Shown here: positions 7,603-15,051 of the stretch, piece by piece | Position numbering within the stretch: position 1 is the stretch's first letter | Layout of the letters: each line of letters opens with the position of its first letter | Assembly (NCBI GenBank): GCA_013154205.1 | Contig: JAADCY010000229.1 | Span: 1 to 17,426 of the forward strand | Source: Thermoproteota archaeon | Lineage (GTDB): Archaea; Thermoproteota; Thermoprotei_A; Sulfolobales; Desulfurococcaceae | Direction of reading: 5' to 3' | Length of the DNA stretch: 17,426 nt | Made by a program: the position numbers and the translations under genes | The notes under the pieces: model-generated | Told to the model about the DNA's origin: nothing | Seen by the model: the letters and a program-made list of their open reading frames with translations, nothing else | Databases searched by the model: none

Positions 7603-8130
7603 ATGAGCGATGCAAGAGTAAGTCTAAAGAATAATGTGCTGATCGAAGAAGATCTTATTGGTACCGCATACACAATCTCGGATATGATGATTATAAGTCT
7701 AGCGTATCATGACATAGTTGATAAACCGGAAGAAAAAGAACATGCTAAGAACATTATCAGGAGTCTAGTCACAGAATGGCTAGAACTAGTAGCCCCTATC
7801 AAATATGTCCCAGGCCTAGTGGAAGAAGTCGCCAACACAATCAAGAACAAGCTATGGGACTCTATCATTGATGAGGAATTCCTTGAGAGGATAATAGTTG
7901 ACACGCTAATATTTAAGGAGAAAGCCCTCGTCGGAGACGAACCTGAGGTTCTAGAAGCTCTCGCAACAGTGTTAGCGGCGAGACTAGAGTATTTAATCGA
8001 AGCTCTCGGCGGAGACCCGCGCAACACTGTCATTATACACGATATACTTTACGGTGAGAAACCAGGCTCCGTGCGGATTGCGGAAGAAGTTGCTCTTGCA
8101 GCTACGTTGTTAACGATTGCAACCAACTAG
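7603..8130 (+). CDS. Conserved-looking acidic helical protein, unknown
   Basis: A soluble protein of 175 residues, predicted almost wholly helical and acidic, with no signal peptide or TM helix. Recurrent pairs of acidic and hydrophobic residues (EEKEHAKNIIRSLVTEWLELV; DEEFLERIIVDTLIF; PEVLEALATVLAARLEYLIEALGG) suggest a helical bundle. The codon pattern and the promoter with a TATA box and GGTG leader support a real gene. I recognise no catalytic motif and no family. The gap before the next gene (197 bases) suggests it is transcribed alone. It may be one of the order-specific hypothetical proteins of the Desulfurococcales, which is a guess. Confidence 0.78.
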   Translation: MSDARVSLKNNVLIEEDLIGTAYTISDMMIISLAYHDIVDKPEEKEHAKNIIRSLVTEWLELVAPIKYVPGLVEEVANTIKNKLWDSIIDEEFLERIIVDTLIFKEKALVGDEPEVLEALATVLAARLEYLIEALGGDPRNTVIIHDILYGEKPGSVRIAEEVALAATLLTIATN

Positions 8131-8218
8131 CGATGAGAAGAGTGTTTTGAATATAATTGTTATTTGAAGTGTTTTATGGATGTATCTATTCTAGTCGATA
8201 ATATCAGGTGGAGCTACA

Positions 8219-8237
8219 TTTTAAAAATAATATATAC
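8219..8237 (+). promoter_or_regulatory. A/T-rich promoter candidate for the four-TM protein
   Basis: The 8131-8327 gap is strongly A/T-rich. The best TATA-like run is TTTTAAAAATAATATATA here, about 95 bases before GTG 8328, which would give a leader of about 65 bases. Nothing else is recognised in the gap. Confidence 0.3.
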
Positions 8238-8327
8238 CTATAATTGTTTTAATCAAGAATTAACATGGAGCATATGCATTATTGGTTCAAGAAATAGTTC
8301 TTCAGATCTATAAGGTGGTGCTCTGAA

Positions 8328-9269
8328 GTGGTTTCGAAAAGAGATGTTATCCGTACCTACATACCTGTGATTATCTTAATTGTTGGTCTTCTCATAAACT
8401 ATAATATTGCAAGTACGACTCTTGTAATTGGTGATTTCCCTGCGGAAGTACCTTTGTATTTTAATTTACCTATGAGATTTACGCAGGACTACCTAGTCAC
8501 AGATATTGGTACAGGTAATTCCCTCCTTATACAGCATGAAGGGTTTTCATGGGCTATAGGGTTCGCGGCTACAACGAATAGTACGTCATTCATACATGTC
8601 GAGCTATCGGGCCCGGATCTCTACGCCATCCTTGTCTGGATCGCTGCTATGATTATCTATTATCTAGCCTATAGGTTGATCAGTAAGCGCTATGATTTCA
8701 TAAAAATCGTTGTAGCCATAATACTGATCCTGTCGCTGATCAGCCTATACTACTACAATAGCTTCTACAGCATACCAATGGTAAAAGCCTATAACGTCAT
8801 CAGATTCAAGCCTATAACAATCGTTAATACAACGCAGACAACAATGTACGTTGTAGACCAGGGGCTGACGGCCGACTCGTTGATCTATATATCAACCAGT
8901 ATCCCTGTTAACATTATACTCGCATATGGCCCTAATCTCGAGCACAGCAAGGTACTGGCAGTAGCTACAACACATTATGGAGGGTATCTCAAAGCGGTCG
9001 AGCCCCATAGCGTCCTAGTGATTCAGAGTCTCAAAGGCCTTAAGCCGAGCTTTGTCTATCACCGTGTATACTTTGTATTCATACATGGGCCAAACAGCTT
9101 CGTAATGATCACGCCATTATTGATGCTAATAGCTGCTTCCGCAGTAGTATCCGCATACTATAGATTAAGCCGTAAGATCGAGCCAAGAAATGTTGAAACC
9201 ACAGAAGAAGCGAGTAGAGAGATTAAACCTCAACAATCTGGAGAAGATTCTTCTGGCTCAGCCTCATAA
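8328..9269 (+). CDS. Membrane protein with four TM helices, unknown
   Basis: The protein has 313 residues. TM helices are predicted at about 11-25, 98-118, 124-146 and 257-278, giving two outside loops (about 28-96 and 147-255) with N-x-S/T sites and a cytoplasmic C-terminal tail rich in Glu, Ser and Gly (about 284-313). The start is GTG 8328, with AGGTGGTG (8313-8320) seven bases upstream, which is a strong ribosome site. The last 47 bases overlap the 3' end of the minus-strand VWA gene, so both frames are used across 9223-9269. No family was recognised and no transporter or protease motif is seen. An envelope or sensor-like role is only a guess. Confidence 0.78.
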   Translation: MVSKRDVIRTYIPVIILIVGLLINYNIASTTLVIGDFPAEVPLYFNLPMRFTQDYLVTDIGTGNSLLIQHEGFSWAIGFAATTNSTSFIHVELSGPDLYAILVWIAAMIIYYLAYRLISKRYDFIKIVVAIILILSLISLYYYNSFYSIPMVKAYNVIRFKPITIVNTTQTTMYVVDQGLTADSLIYISTSIPVNIILAYGPNLEHSKVLAVATTHYGGYLKAVEPHSVLVIQSLKGLKPSFVYHRVYFVFIHGPNSFVMITPLLMLIAASAVVSAYYRLSRKIEPRNVETTEEASREIKPQQSGEDSSGSAS

Positions 9270-10533
9270 CAGCGAAGTACTTGACGGATATGTTTTTGAG
9301 ACTTCTATTATCACCCATAACCATTACTGTTACGAGTCTGGCACGTGCTCTCTTCAGATTGTACCTGACGAGGTTTTCAGCGATCCTGTCAACACCGTCT
9401 GTTATCAATATTATATCGCTTAGATCCTTCTTCCTCGCCCTCCTTATATCGTTGCAAGCCGTGATGATCGCCTTAGAAATATCGGTTCCACCGCTTCCCT
9501 TAATCCTAGCGATATACTCGATCATCTTTAGAACCTGTTTAGCCTTAGGTCTACGCCTGATCATCGTGAGGGGGTAAGGTATGCTGTCGAAGAACCTGAA
9601 ATAGAATTCTCTGTTCTCTCTCACAGCTCTCATGTAGAGGCTTAGGGTCACCGCTTTAGCCCATATCATCTTGGTTCCATCCATACTGCCTGATTTGTCC
9701 AGCAGGACGTATATTGGCCCCTTACCCTGGGTCAATACTTTTCTATATAGTAGGAGTTTTCCCTCAAGGAGACGCAGGTAGAATAGCTCGTCGGGGAGTG
9801 CGAGCCTGCTAGGAACAATCCTTTCGATATCCTTACCATACTCGTAGCTCTCAAGTTCGCCGTGTTTGAACTGTAGCTTCCTTTCGGGAATACGTAGTTT
9901 CCAAGGCTTGATACCTGTCAGTAGATCGAGTATTCTTCTAACCTCAAGGTTCCTGGCAAGCTTGATCAGCTCAGGACCATATTCTTCATAGGCCATCATA
10001 CTTATCGTTCCAGGCTGCTGTCCTTCAACAAGGGTCTTAAGCTTCTTAGCATTATCGACGTCTCTAGCCGTGATATTCGCTGCTTTCTCGACCATGCTCT
10101 TAAGCTGATCCTCCTTCAGGTTAGACGGTATAACACCAGTCTTTCCTTTACCGTCTTTTCTGCCTGGTTTTTCTCCTTTTTCCTTCTCGGCTAGCTTCAT
10201 CATCTCTGATATAAACACGCTCGCAGCTATCGATGAGAGGAGAGGATCTATTAAAGTCTTCGATCTGATCTCATGTATTCTTGTGGAAGACAAGAGGCTA
10301 CTGATGAGCTTATAGTCATTAATCCTCGACTCAGGGATCTCATCGGCTTCTCGCAGTATGGGCATCGGCAAGTAGAAGCTATAGAATATATCTGTTGATA
10401 GCTTAACAGGGATCTCAATTTCTTTCCCGAGGAGTATACGTGATATCCTAGCAACACGTGCTCCGCGGTACTGGGCTACGGGGTCGTCGTAATTTACTCC
10501 TCGGAGGAGGCTCTTATTGTTATTATTCATCAT
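9223..10533 (-). CDS. VWA-domain protein, partner of MoxR ATPase (CoxE/ViaA-like)
   Basis: The protein has 436 residues. The C-terminal third is a von Willebrand A domain with a complete metal-ion-dependent adhesion site: DKSGSM (279-284), T350-D351 in GSGGTD and D379 in ITDG. The first 270 residues are helical and charged, with a lysine/glycine-rich linker at 117-132. It lacks a signal peptide and TM helix, so it should be cytoplasmic. The MoxR AAA+ gene is immediately upstream (stop 10545, start 10533, a 12-base gap). This is the usual pairing in which the ATPase and VWA protein work on metal-centre insertion or complex maturation, as RavA-ViaA and CbbQ-CbbO do. ATG 10533 or ATG 10530 could start it. 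Client protein unknown. Confidence 0.9.
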   Translation of the reverse strand: MMNNNNKSLLRGVNYDDPVAQYRGARVARISRILLGKEIEIPVKLSTDIFYSFYLPMPILREADEIPESRINDYKLISSLLSSTRIHEIRSKTLIDPLLSSIAASVFISEMMKLAEKEKGEKPGRKDGKGKTGVIPSNLKEDQLKSMVEKAANITARDVDNAKKLKTLVEGQQPGTISMMAYEEYGPELIKLARNLEVRRILDLLTGIKPWKLRIPERKLQFKHGELESYEYGKDIERIVPSRLALPDELFYLRLLEGKLLLYRKVLTQGKGPIYVLLDKSGSMDGTKMIWAKAVTLSLYMRAVRENREFYFRFFDSIPYPLTMIRRRPKAKQVLKMIEYIARIKGSGGTDISKAIITACNDIRRARKKDLSDIILITDGVDRIAENLVRYNLKRARARLVTVMVMGDNRSLKNISVKYFAVMRLSQKNLLQIVEV

Positions 10534-10544
10534 ATTATGACCCG

Positions 10545-11702
10545 CTACATCATGAACTTCTGTTTAATCAAGTCTATTAATTCATTGATCTCTGAGAGTA
10601 CGTCAAGGGCTCTTTTCCTAACGACTTCGTCGCTTGTTTCATCAGCCATTCTCCTTACACGTTCTCTGACACTCTCAAAGCTTCTCAGATAATCTACTAG
10701 GCGTGGATCGAAATCTGTTACATGGAGTATGTATTCTTTAGCCTCGCGCGCATTGGCCTCTATTTCGGCTAGCTCTTTCAAATGCTTTTCAGTAGCACGG
10801 ATCTCGTCAAGCAGGATCGCGTAGACTTGGCTCATCTCATCCTGATCTCTTGGAGCAACGTGTTTTAGCACATACAGGTCTTCTTCTCTAGCAACCATTC
10901 TACCATTGAGAATCGCAGAACCAGCGATGGCTTTGAGCGCCTTGCCCTTCCTTCTATCCGTGACGTGTATGCCTTGATCCTCGAATATAGCGTATAGACG
11001 GAGTAGTTTCTCCTTTATAGGCTCAAGGTCTACCTCGAGAACCATTTTGTTAATCATCTTTATATCGTTCATTGTGAGGACAGGCTCAGGGTTCTGATAT
11101 AGTCCCCTCTCAATATCCCATATTGCATCGAGCAGTTCTCTCCATTTGTCCTCGCTGACAGGCATGACGAAATGCCTGTAGAGGAAACGATCATATAGGG
11201 CCTGTAGCTCTGGCTCGTCTGGGACATTGTTGCTTGCAGCTATCATAGTCCATAACGGTACTTTTATTTCGCTGTAGCCATCATAGAGTATCCTCTCATT
11301 CATTATTGTCAAGAACATATTGAGAATAGCGCTGTTCGCATTGAAGATCTCATCTATAAATGCTATCTCCGCCTCAGGTAGCTTATTACGTGTTATCCTG
11401 ACATAACGTCCTTGTTTCAACGCATTGATATCAAGCGGGCCAAATAGCTCGTCGGGCTCTGTAAACTTTGTAAGCAGATATTTGAAGAACTTAGCATTAA
11501 TAAGATCAGCAGCCCTCCTAGCAAGAGCTGATTTACACGTGCCCGGCTCTCCGATCAATACAACGTGTTCTCCAGTTATTATTCCGAGAGCTATGACACG
11601 TGCCTCTTCTTCTCTGCCTACAAAGGGCTCGGCAAGTTTTTCCACGAATTCTCCTGCTTTACCGAGAAGATCATTGACCACAGTGTTCTCCAAGACTAAC
11701 AC
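10545..11702 (-). CDS. MoxR-family AAA+ ATPase
   Basis: A chaperone-like ATPase of 385 residues. Motifs are Walker A GEPGTCKSA (51-59), Walker B IAFIDEIF (113-120), sensor 1 IAASNN (154-159), a candidate arginine finger in YDRFLYRHF (170-178), and a sensor-2 region with TDRRKGKAL (about 253-261). A helical, charged C-terminal part (about 270-385) goes beyond the AAA+ core and resembles the extension of RavA-like members. Together with the downstream VWA gene it is expected to remodel or activate client complexes. The start at GTG 11702 is likely but TTG 11693 (codon 4), with GGTG six bases before it, is also possible. A TATA box at 11743-11738 lies about 38 bases upstream. Confidence 0.93.
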   Translation of the reverse strand: MLVLENTVVNDLLGKAGEFVEKLAEPFVGREEEARVIALGIITGEHVVLIGEPGTCKSALARRAADLINAKFFKYLLTKFTEPDELFGPLDINALKQGRYVRITRNKLPEAEIAFIDEIFNANSAILNMFLTIMNERILYDGYSEIKVPLWTMIAASNNVPDEPELQALYDRFLYRHFVMPVSEDKWRELLDAIWDIERGLYQNPEPVLTMNDIKMINKMVLEVDLEPIKEKLLRLYAIFEDQGIHVTDRRKGKALKAIAGSAILNGRMVAREEDLYVLKHVAPRDQDEMSQVYAILLDEIRATEKHLKELAEIEANAREAKEYILHVTDFDPRLVDYLRSFESVRERVRRMADETSDEVVRKRALDVLSEINELIDLIKQKFMM

Positions 11703-11722
11703 CGCTACGCCACAGTGTTCTC
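11678..11722. repeat. Direct repeat of 13 bases at the MoxR start
   Basis: CCACAGTGTTCTC occurs at 11678-11690, inside the first codons of the MoxR gene, and again at 11710-11722, in its leader, 32 bases apart. Both copies are exact. It may be an operator or a trace of local duplication at the gene start. Confidence 0.55.
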
Positions 11723-11737
11723 TTGAATAGATTCTAG

Positions 11738-11743
11738 ATATAA
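11738..11743 (-). promoter_or_regulatory. TATA box for the MoxR-VWA operon
   Basis: TTATAT on the minus strand, about 38 bases before GTG 11702. A transcript from it would begin near 11714, inside the upstream copy of the direct repeat. Confidence 0.45.
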
Positions 11744-11754
11744 CTAGACACTAA

Positions 11755-11836
11755 AATAAGGCGCGGAGTGGTCGGCTGAGCAACTCCTCAGCATCCTCGC
11801 CTTTCAGCTGAAAACCGGGCTCGTCATCCCATAGAA
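11755..11836 (-). ncRNA. GC-rich structured intergenic RNA candidate
   Basis: This stretch is visibly richer in G and C than its surroundings, which in an A/T-leaning hyperthermophile often marks a structured RNA. Both strands can pair CTGAG with CTCAG around a six-base loop (11776-11791) and GGCG with CGCC outside it, and there is a perfect palindrome TTTCAGCTGAAA (11802-11813). Read on the minus strand, the order ATGACGA, CTGA, ATGCTGA and CCGA imitates a degenerate C/D box sRNA of about 60 bases, followed by a T-rich TTATTTT. Strand and type remain unsure; it could also be leader structure for the MoxR gene. Confidence 0.33.
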
Positions 11837-11850
11837 AAGGATTTGGAAAA

Positions 11851-12144
11851 CTAGGATAAATTATTGATTGTATCATGAAATATTTTCTCTAACTCTTCTA
11901 GGTCTTCCTGTAGAAGATCTTTCAATCCCTTAACCTTTCTCCTCATTAAGAGCTTTCCAGTTATTATCATTGAAACACCGATGCTAGTAGAGATCATAGT
12001 TGGATCCGGCATCATGAGGAATATACTACTATACTTCAATAGTTTTTCGCCACGCTCATCGGGGCCTCCCTTAATAATTCTAGCTGTCTTCTTGATTTCC
12101 TCGTAGATCTCCTTTACTTCCTCCTCATCTATTCCTAAGCTCAT
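11851..12144 (-). CDS. Small protein with one likely membrane helix, unknown
   Basis: The protein has 97 residues. An acidic N-terminal helix (EEEVKEIYEEIKKTARII) is followed by a hydrophobic middle (about 42-66, SSIFLMMPDPTMISTSIGVSMIITGKLL), which may be a TM helix or a buried hairpin, and a C-terminal amphipathic helix (QEDLEELEKIFHDTI). The codon use and the clean frame support a real gene. It shares a 66-base divergent promoter region with the GIY-YIG gene. ATG 12144 has no strong ribosome site, so a short or absent leader is likely. Nothing suggests a function beyond possible membrane association. Confidence 0.65.
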   Translation of the reverse strand: MSLGIDEEEVKEIYEEIKKTARIIKGGPDERGEKLLKYSSIFLMMPDPTMISTSIGVSMIITGKLLMRRKVKGLKDLLQEDLEELEKIFHDTINNLS

Positions 12145-12210
12145 CTCTTATACGCCCTATTCCAGAAATAATAGTTAGAGTATGGTTTTAATCAAGGGGG
12201 CCTAACGAGT

Positions 12211-12681
12211 TTGTACAATTTATTCATCAGAAGAAACAGTGTAAAAGGAGTGTACTTACTGATAATAGAGATCATAAAACCGCTCACAATAATGATTAAG
12301 AAGAGAAATTATGAATTGAAAAAGACACACCTAATATATGTCGGCTCAGCGCATGGACCAGGAGGTCTATCAGCAAGGATTTCAAGGCATTTAAAGACAA
12401 ATAAGAAGGTCCACTGGCATATAGATCAGGTAACATCGTCAAAGCATGCAATGATAAAAGCTGTATGTCTCCTTCCCATGGCTCCCCGGAATTATGAATC
12501 AATAATATCCAGTAGACTAGCCGATGCCCTCGAATATGTACCTGGCTTTGGCTCAACCGATAAGCCTGAAGATAAATCACATCTATTCATATGTGGATCT
12601 ATGGATAAATGTATGGAGACCGTTAAGGCCGTCGAGAACAGGATAAAATATCCAATCATAACTATCATTATTAACCATTAG
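12211..12681 (+). CDS. GIY-YIG fold DUF123 nuclease-like protein
   Basis: The protein has 156 residues and belongs to the DUF123 (COG1833) branch of the GIY-YIG superfamily. The name motifs are GVY (13-15) and IYVGSA (42-47). GPGGLSARISRHL (49-61) holds the expected arginine and histidine, followed by KVHWHIDQV (66-74), PGFGSTD (111-117) and SHLF (123-126). The family is usual in Archaea and near bacterial DNA-repair endonucleases, so DNA-strand cleavage is assumed but not shown. TTG 12211 is used because any later start would remove the GVY strand. A TTTTAA run about 25 bases before it may be the TATA element, giving a leaderless message. The domain fills the whole protein. Confidence 0.9.
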   Translation: MYNLFIRRNSVKGVYLLIIEIIKPLTIMIKKRNYELKKTHLIYVGSAHGPGGLSARISRHLKTNKKVHWHIDQVTSSKHAMIKAVCLLPMAPRNYESIISSRLADALEYVPGFGSTDKPEDKSHLFICGSMDKCMETVKAVENRIKYPIITIIINH

Positions 12682-12782
12682 TTTGTATTCCAATGATAAC
12701 AACTATATAAGATACAAGGATATATTAACCCCCCACACAATAACTGGAATCAACCCATAACACGTAGGAGTCGAAACCCGTA

Positions 12783-13223
12783 ATGTCCGAAACAGAAGAG
12801 AACACATCTCAGAAAAAACGCATAATTGATCTCAAATCCGGAGAAGAAAACGTCCATATAACTGGGCGAGTCCTCGAGACCACCCCTCCTAAAGTAATAC
12901 AGACAAAGAGAGGCCCTAGAACAATAAGCAACGCAGTAATAGGCGACGAGTCAGGAAGAGTGCAGGTAACACTCTGGGGAAGCAAAGCAGGAACATTAGA
13001 AGAAGGAAAAGTAGTTGATGTTAAGGGAGCGTGGACGACAAGTTTCAGAGGGAAAGTACAGCTGAATATTGGTAGATCAACCACTGTAGAGGAAGTATCA
13101 GACGAAGAAGCACCACAACCCGAAGAAATACCTGAGGAACAGCCAACTGCACCATACACGCCGTCAAGAAGACAGGGATTCGGCCGCGGAAGAAGAAGAT
13201 ACTATCGCCAAGGAGGATACTGA
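12783..13223 (+). CDS. ssb: Crenarchaeal single-stranded DNA-binding protein (SSB)
   Basis: The protein binds single-stranded DNA during replication, repair and transcription. Residues about 14-106 form one OB fold close to the Sulfolobus SSB: NVHITGRVLE, IQTKRGPRTISNAVIGDESGRV (in part), VTLWGSKAG, EGKVVDVKGAWTTSFRGKVQLN. Aromatic residues W65, W84 and F88 correspond to the DNA-stacking W56, W75 and F79 of the Sulfolobus protein. The tail (about 107-146) is acidic then Gly/Arg/Tyr-rich (FGRGRRRYYRQGGY); in the Sulfolobus SSB the tail mediates protein contacts. ATG 12783 has GGAG about 12 bases before it. The PqqD-like gene starts one base after the stop, so the two genes are co-translated. 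Confidence 0.96.
   Translation: MSETEENTSQKKRIIDLKSGEENVHITGRVLETTPPKVIQTKRGPRTISNAVIGDESGRVQVTLWGSKAGTLEEGKVVDVKGAWTTSFRGKVQLNIGRSTTVEEVSDEEAPQPEEIPEEQPTAPYTPSRRQGFGRGRRRYYRQGGY
13212..13216 (+). promoter_or_regulatory. Ribosome binding site inside the end of ssb
   Basis: GGAGG within the last codons of ssb sits eight bases before GTG 13225, fixing that start for the PqqD-like gene and coupling its translation to ssb. Confidence 0.65.
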
Positions 13224-13224
13224 G

Positions 13225-13581
13225 GTGTCCAGTATGGAGAGCGGGGAAGCCCCCATACCGGGCGACAGTAACGAGAATAAAGTATCGGAGAAAGCCAGGA
13301 AAATATATGATGAACTAAAAGTAAAGAAGCCCAAGAGGAACGGCGCATTCCTAGGGGAGGAGAAAGAAAAATTCTATGTCGCAAAATCAGAGGAAGAGAT
13401 CTACGAGTTATCAGCCCTAGCATACTATGTATGGCTACTCTGTGACGGAGAACACACTGTCGAGGAAATAGCCAATAAGATAAGCGAGGATGTACAAGTA
13501 CCTGTCGACGAAGTAATAGAGCCGCTCGCACTAGCAATAAACAGTCTCAATGAGGCAGGGCTACTAGAGATCTCGGACTAA
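13225..13581 (+). CDS. PqqD-like winged-helix protein (RRE fold)
   Basis: The protein has 118 residues. The core at about 41-117 has the PqqD pattern: an N-terminal strand pair (FLGEEKEKFYVAKSEEE), then ELSALAYYVWLLCDGEHTVEEIANKIS and VPVDEVIEPLALAINSLNEAGLLE. PqqD and related domains bind peptide substrates for modifying enzymes. Here there is no radical SAM enzyme, no precursor peptide and no other PQQ or peptide-maturation gene in the window. The first 35 residues are charged and probably unstructured. GTG 13225 comes one base after the ssb stop, so SSB and this protein are made together. A role as SSB partner or regulator is inference. Confidence 0.87.
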   Translation: MSSMESGEAPIPGDSNENKVSEKARKIYDELKVKKPKRNGAFLGEEKEKFYVAKSEEEIYELSALAYYVWLLCDGEHTVEEIANKISEDVQVPVDEVIEPLALAINSLNEAGLLEISD

Positions 13582-13638
13582 ACAATACAGTATTGAGTCG
13601 CCTAGCATAATACGTAACCGTACCACATAACATGTAGC

Positions 13639-13644
13639 TTTTTT
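13639..13644 (+). terminator. T6 terminator of the ssb-PqqD operon
   Basis: A run of six T, 58 bases after the PqqD-like stop and before the glycerate kinase start, matches the oligo-T signals at which archaeal RNA polymerase releases. Confidence 0.5.
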
Positions 13645-13719
13645 ACCTATTGAGAAACCTGTTTATCCATGTTTAACGCTATTTTCATGTATGAAGAAAC
13701 GCTTCGCGGTGAATAACTG

Positions 13720-15048
13720 GTGTCGAAGAGTTATGAGAGGGATATTCTACCTAGACATTACTGCCTAGATATAGCATTATATGCGATAAAAAGATCTGAT
13801 CCGTACATTAGTGTATCGGAGAACCTCTCATATTCCAATGGCGTTATCCGTGTGGCTGGAAGAGAAATACGTGTTAAGGGTAGAATATTTGTCGCAGGCA
13901 TAGGCAAGGCTTCCTGTAGAATGGCCAAAGCGGTAGAGGAGATCATTGGCGATAATATTGAGGATGGAGTTGTATCAACGAAATATGGTTATGGCGAGAA
14001 GCTCGATAGGATCAAAGTTATTGAGGCAGGGCATCCTGTACCGGACAAGAATAGCTTGAGGGCGGCGGACGAAATAATCGGGATCGCTAAGCGTATGAGG
14101 GCTGAAGATATATTGTTGTTCCTGATCTCCGGTGGAGGCTCGGCTCTTTTCACGAAACCATATCCTCCAATAACTCTCGAAGAACTCGTCCAGACACACG
14201 ATCTACTGGTGAAATCTGGTGCAAGGATACAAGAGATAAACACGGTTAGAAAACACATCTCGCTCGTCAAAGGCGGGCGGTTCGCCGAAATGGTTCCCGG
14301 AAAAATAGTGTCGTTGATTGTGAGCGACGTAGTAGGCGATGACCTCTCAACAATTGCTTCAGGCCCAACAGCACCTGATCCGACAACGTATGCTGATGCC
14401 AAGAGAGTATTAGTGAACTATGAGTTATGGGATAAGGTTCCCGAGAGCGTTAGAAACGTTATAGAGAAGGGATTAAGAGGTGAAATACCCGAGACGCCTA
14501 AAAAACTTGATAATGTCAATAATAATATTATCGCGAGCGCAGGCATAGCCGCCGAACACGCCTCTAGGCGGGCCCTTATTCATGGATTAAGACCAGTCAT
14601 CATGACGACCACGCTCGAGGGAGAAGCACGTCACGCTGGAACCGTGATAGCGTCTCTTATAGAAGAAATAGCTGGTAAACACAGGCCGTTTAAGCCGCCA
14701 GTATGTCTAATATTTGCTGGCGAAACAGTTGTAACGATCAGGGGTAAGGCCGGTAAAGGCGGCCCCAATCAGGAACTTGCTCTAAGCGCATCCATTAAGA
14801 TAAGCGGGATTAAGGGAGCCGCACTAATAGCTATTGACACGGACGGCACGGATGGCCCTACCGATGCTGCTGGCGGCTTGGTTGATTCAAGAACATACGA
14901 TATACTGGTAAGTCAGGGTATTGATCCCGAGAAGAGTTTAATGGAGCATGACGCATATAATGCTCTGAGTGCATCGGGAGACCTCGTCAAAACGGGTCCT
15001 ACAGGCACTAATGTTAATTCGATCATAATAGGAGTCATACTGGGATGA
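13720..15048 (+). CDS. Glycerate 2-kinase, class II (MOFRL family)
   Basis: This enzyme phosphorylates D-glycerate with ATP to 2-phosphoglycerate, a step of the non- or semi-phosphorylating Entner-Doudoroff route and of serine and glycerate breakdown. Over 442 residues I see AGIGKAS (59-65), GHPVPD (104-109), LISGGGSAL (135-143), NTVRKHISLVKGGR (174-187), SDVVGDD (202-208), ASGPTAPD (213-220), GGPNQE (347-352) and DTDGTDGPTDAAGG (373-386). The end TGTNVN is followed by S where most relatives have D. Length is normal for the family. GTG 13720 has GGTGA seven bases upstream. The transglutaminase-like gene begins three bases after the stop, so the two share a transcript even though no functional link is known. 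Confidence 0.96.
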   Translation: MSKSYERDILPRHYCLDIALYAIKRSDPYISVSENLSYSNGVIRVAGREIRVKGRIFVAGIGKASCRMAKAVEEIIGDNIEDGVVSTKYGYGEKLDRIKVIEAGHPVPDKNSLRAADEIIGIAKRMRAEDILLFLISGGGSALFTKPYPPITLEELVQTHDLLVKSGARIQEINTVRKHISLVKGGRFAEMVPGKIVSLIVSDVVGDDLSTIASGPTAPDPTTYADAKRVLVNYELWDKVPESVRNVIEKGLRGEIPETPKKLDNVNNNIIASAGIAAEHASRRALIHGLRPVIMTTTLEGEARHAGTVIASLIEEIAGKHRPFKPPVCLIFAGETVVTIRGKAGKGGPNQELALSASIKISGIKGAALIAIDTDGTDGPTDAAGGLVDSRTYDILVSQGIDPEKSLMEHDAYNALSASGDLVKTGPTGTNVNSIIIGVILG

Positions 15049-15051
15049 CAT

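Noticed and set aside
10497..10509. Near-palindrome CTCCTC-G-GAGGAG just inside the VWA gene, resembling a strong ribosome site
   Set aside because: No ATG, GTG or TTG follows at usable spacing in the VWA frame, so it does not mark an alternative start. A hairpin with a one-base loop is weak.
13202..13537. Minus-strand frame opposite the PqqD-like gene
   Set aside because: The plus frame encodes a recognisable family. The minus frame is Arg/Leu-rich with no known motif.
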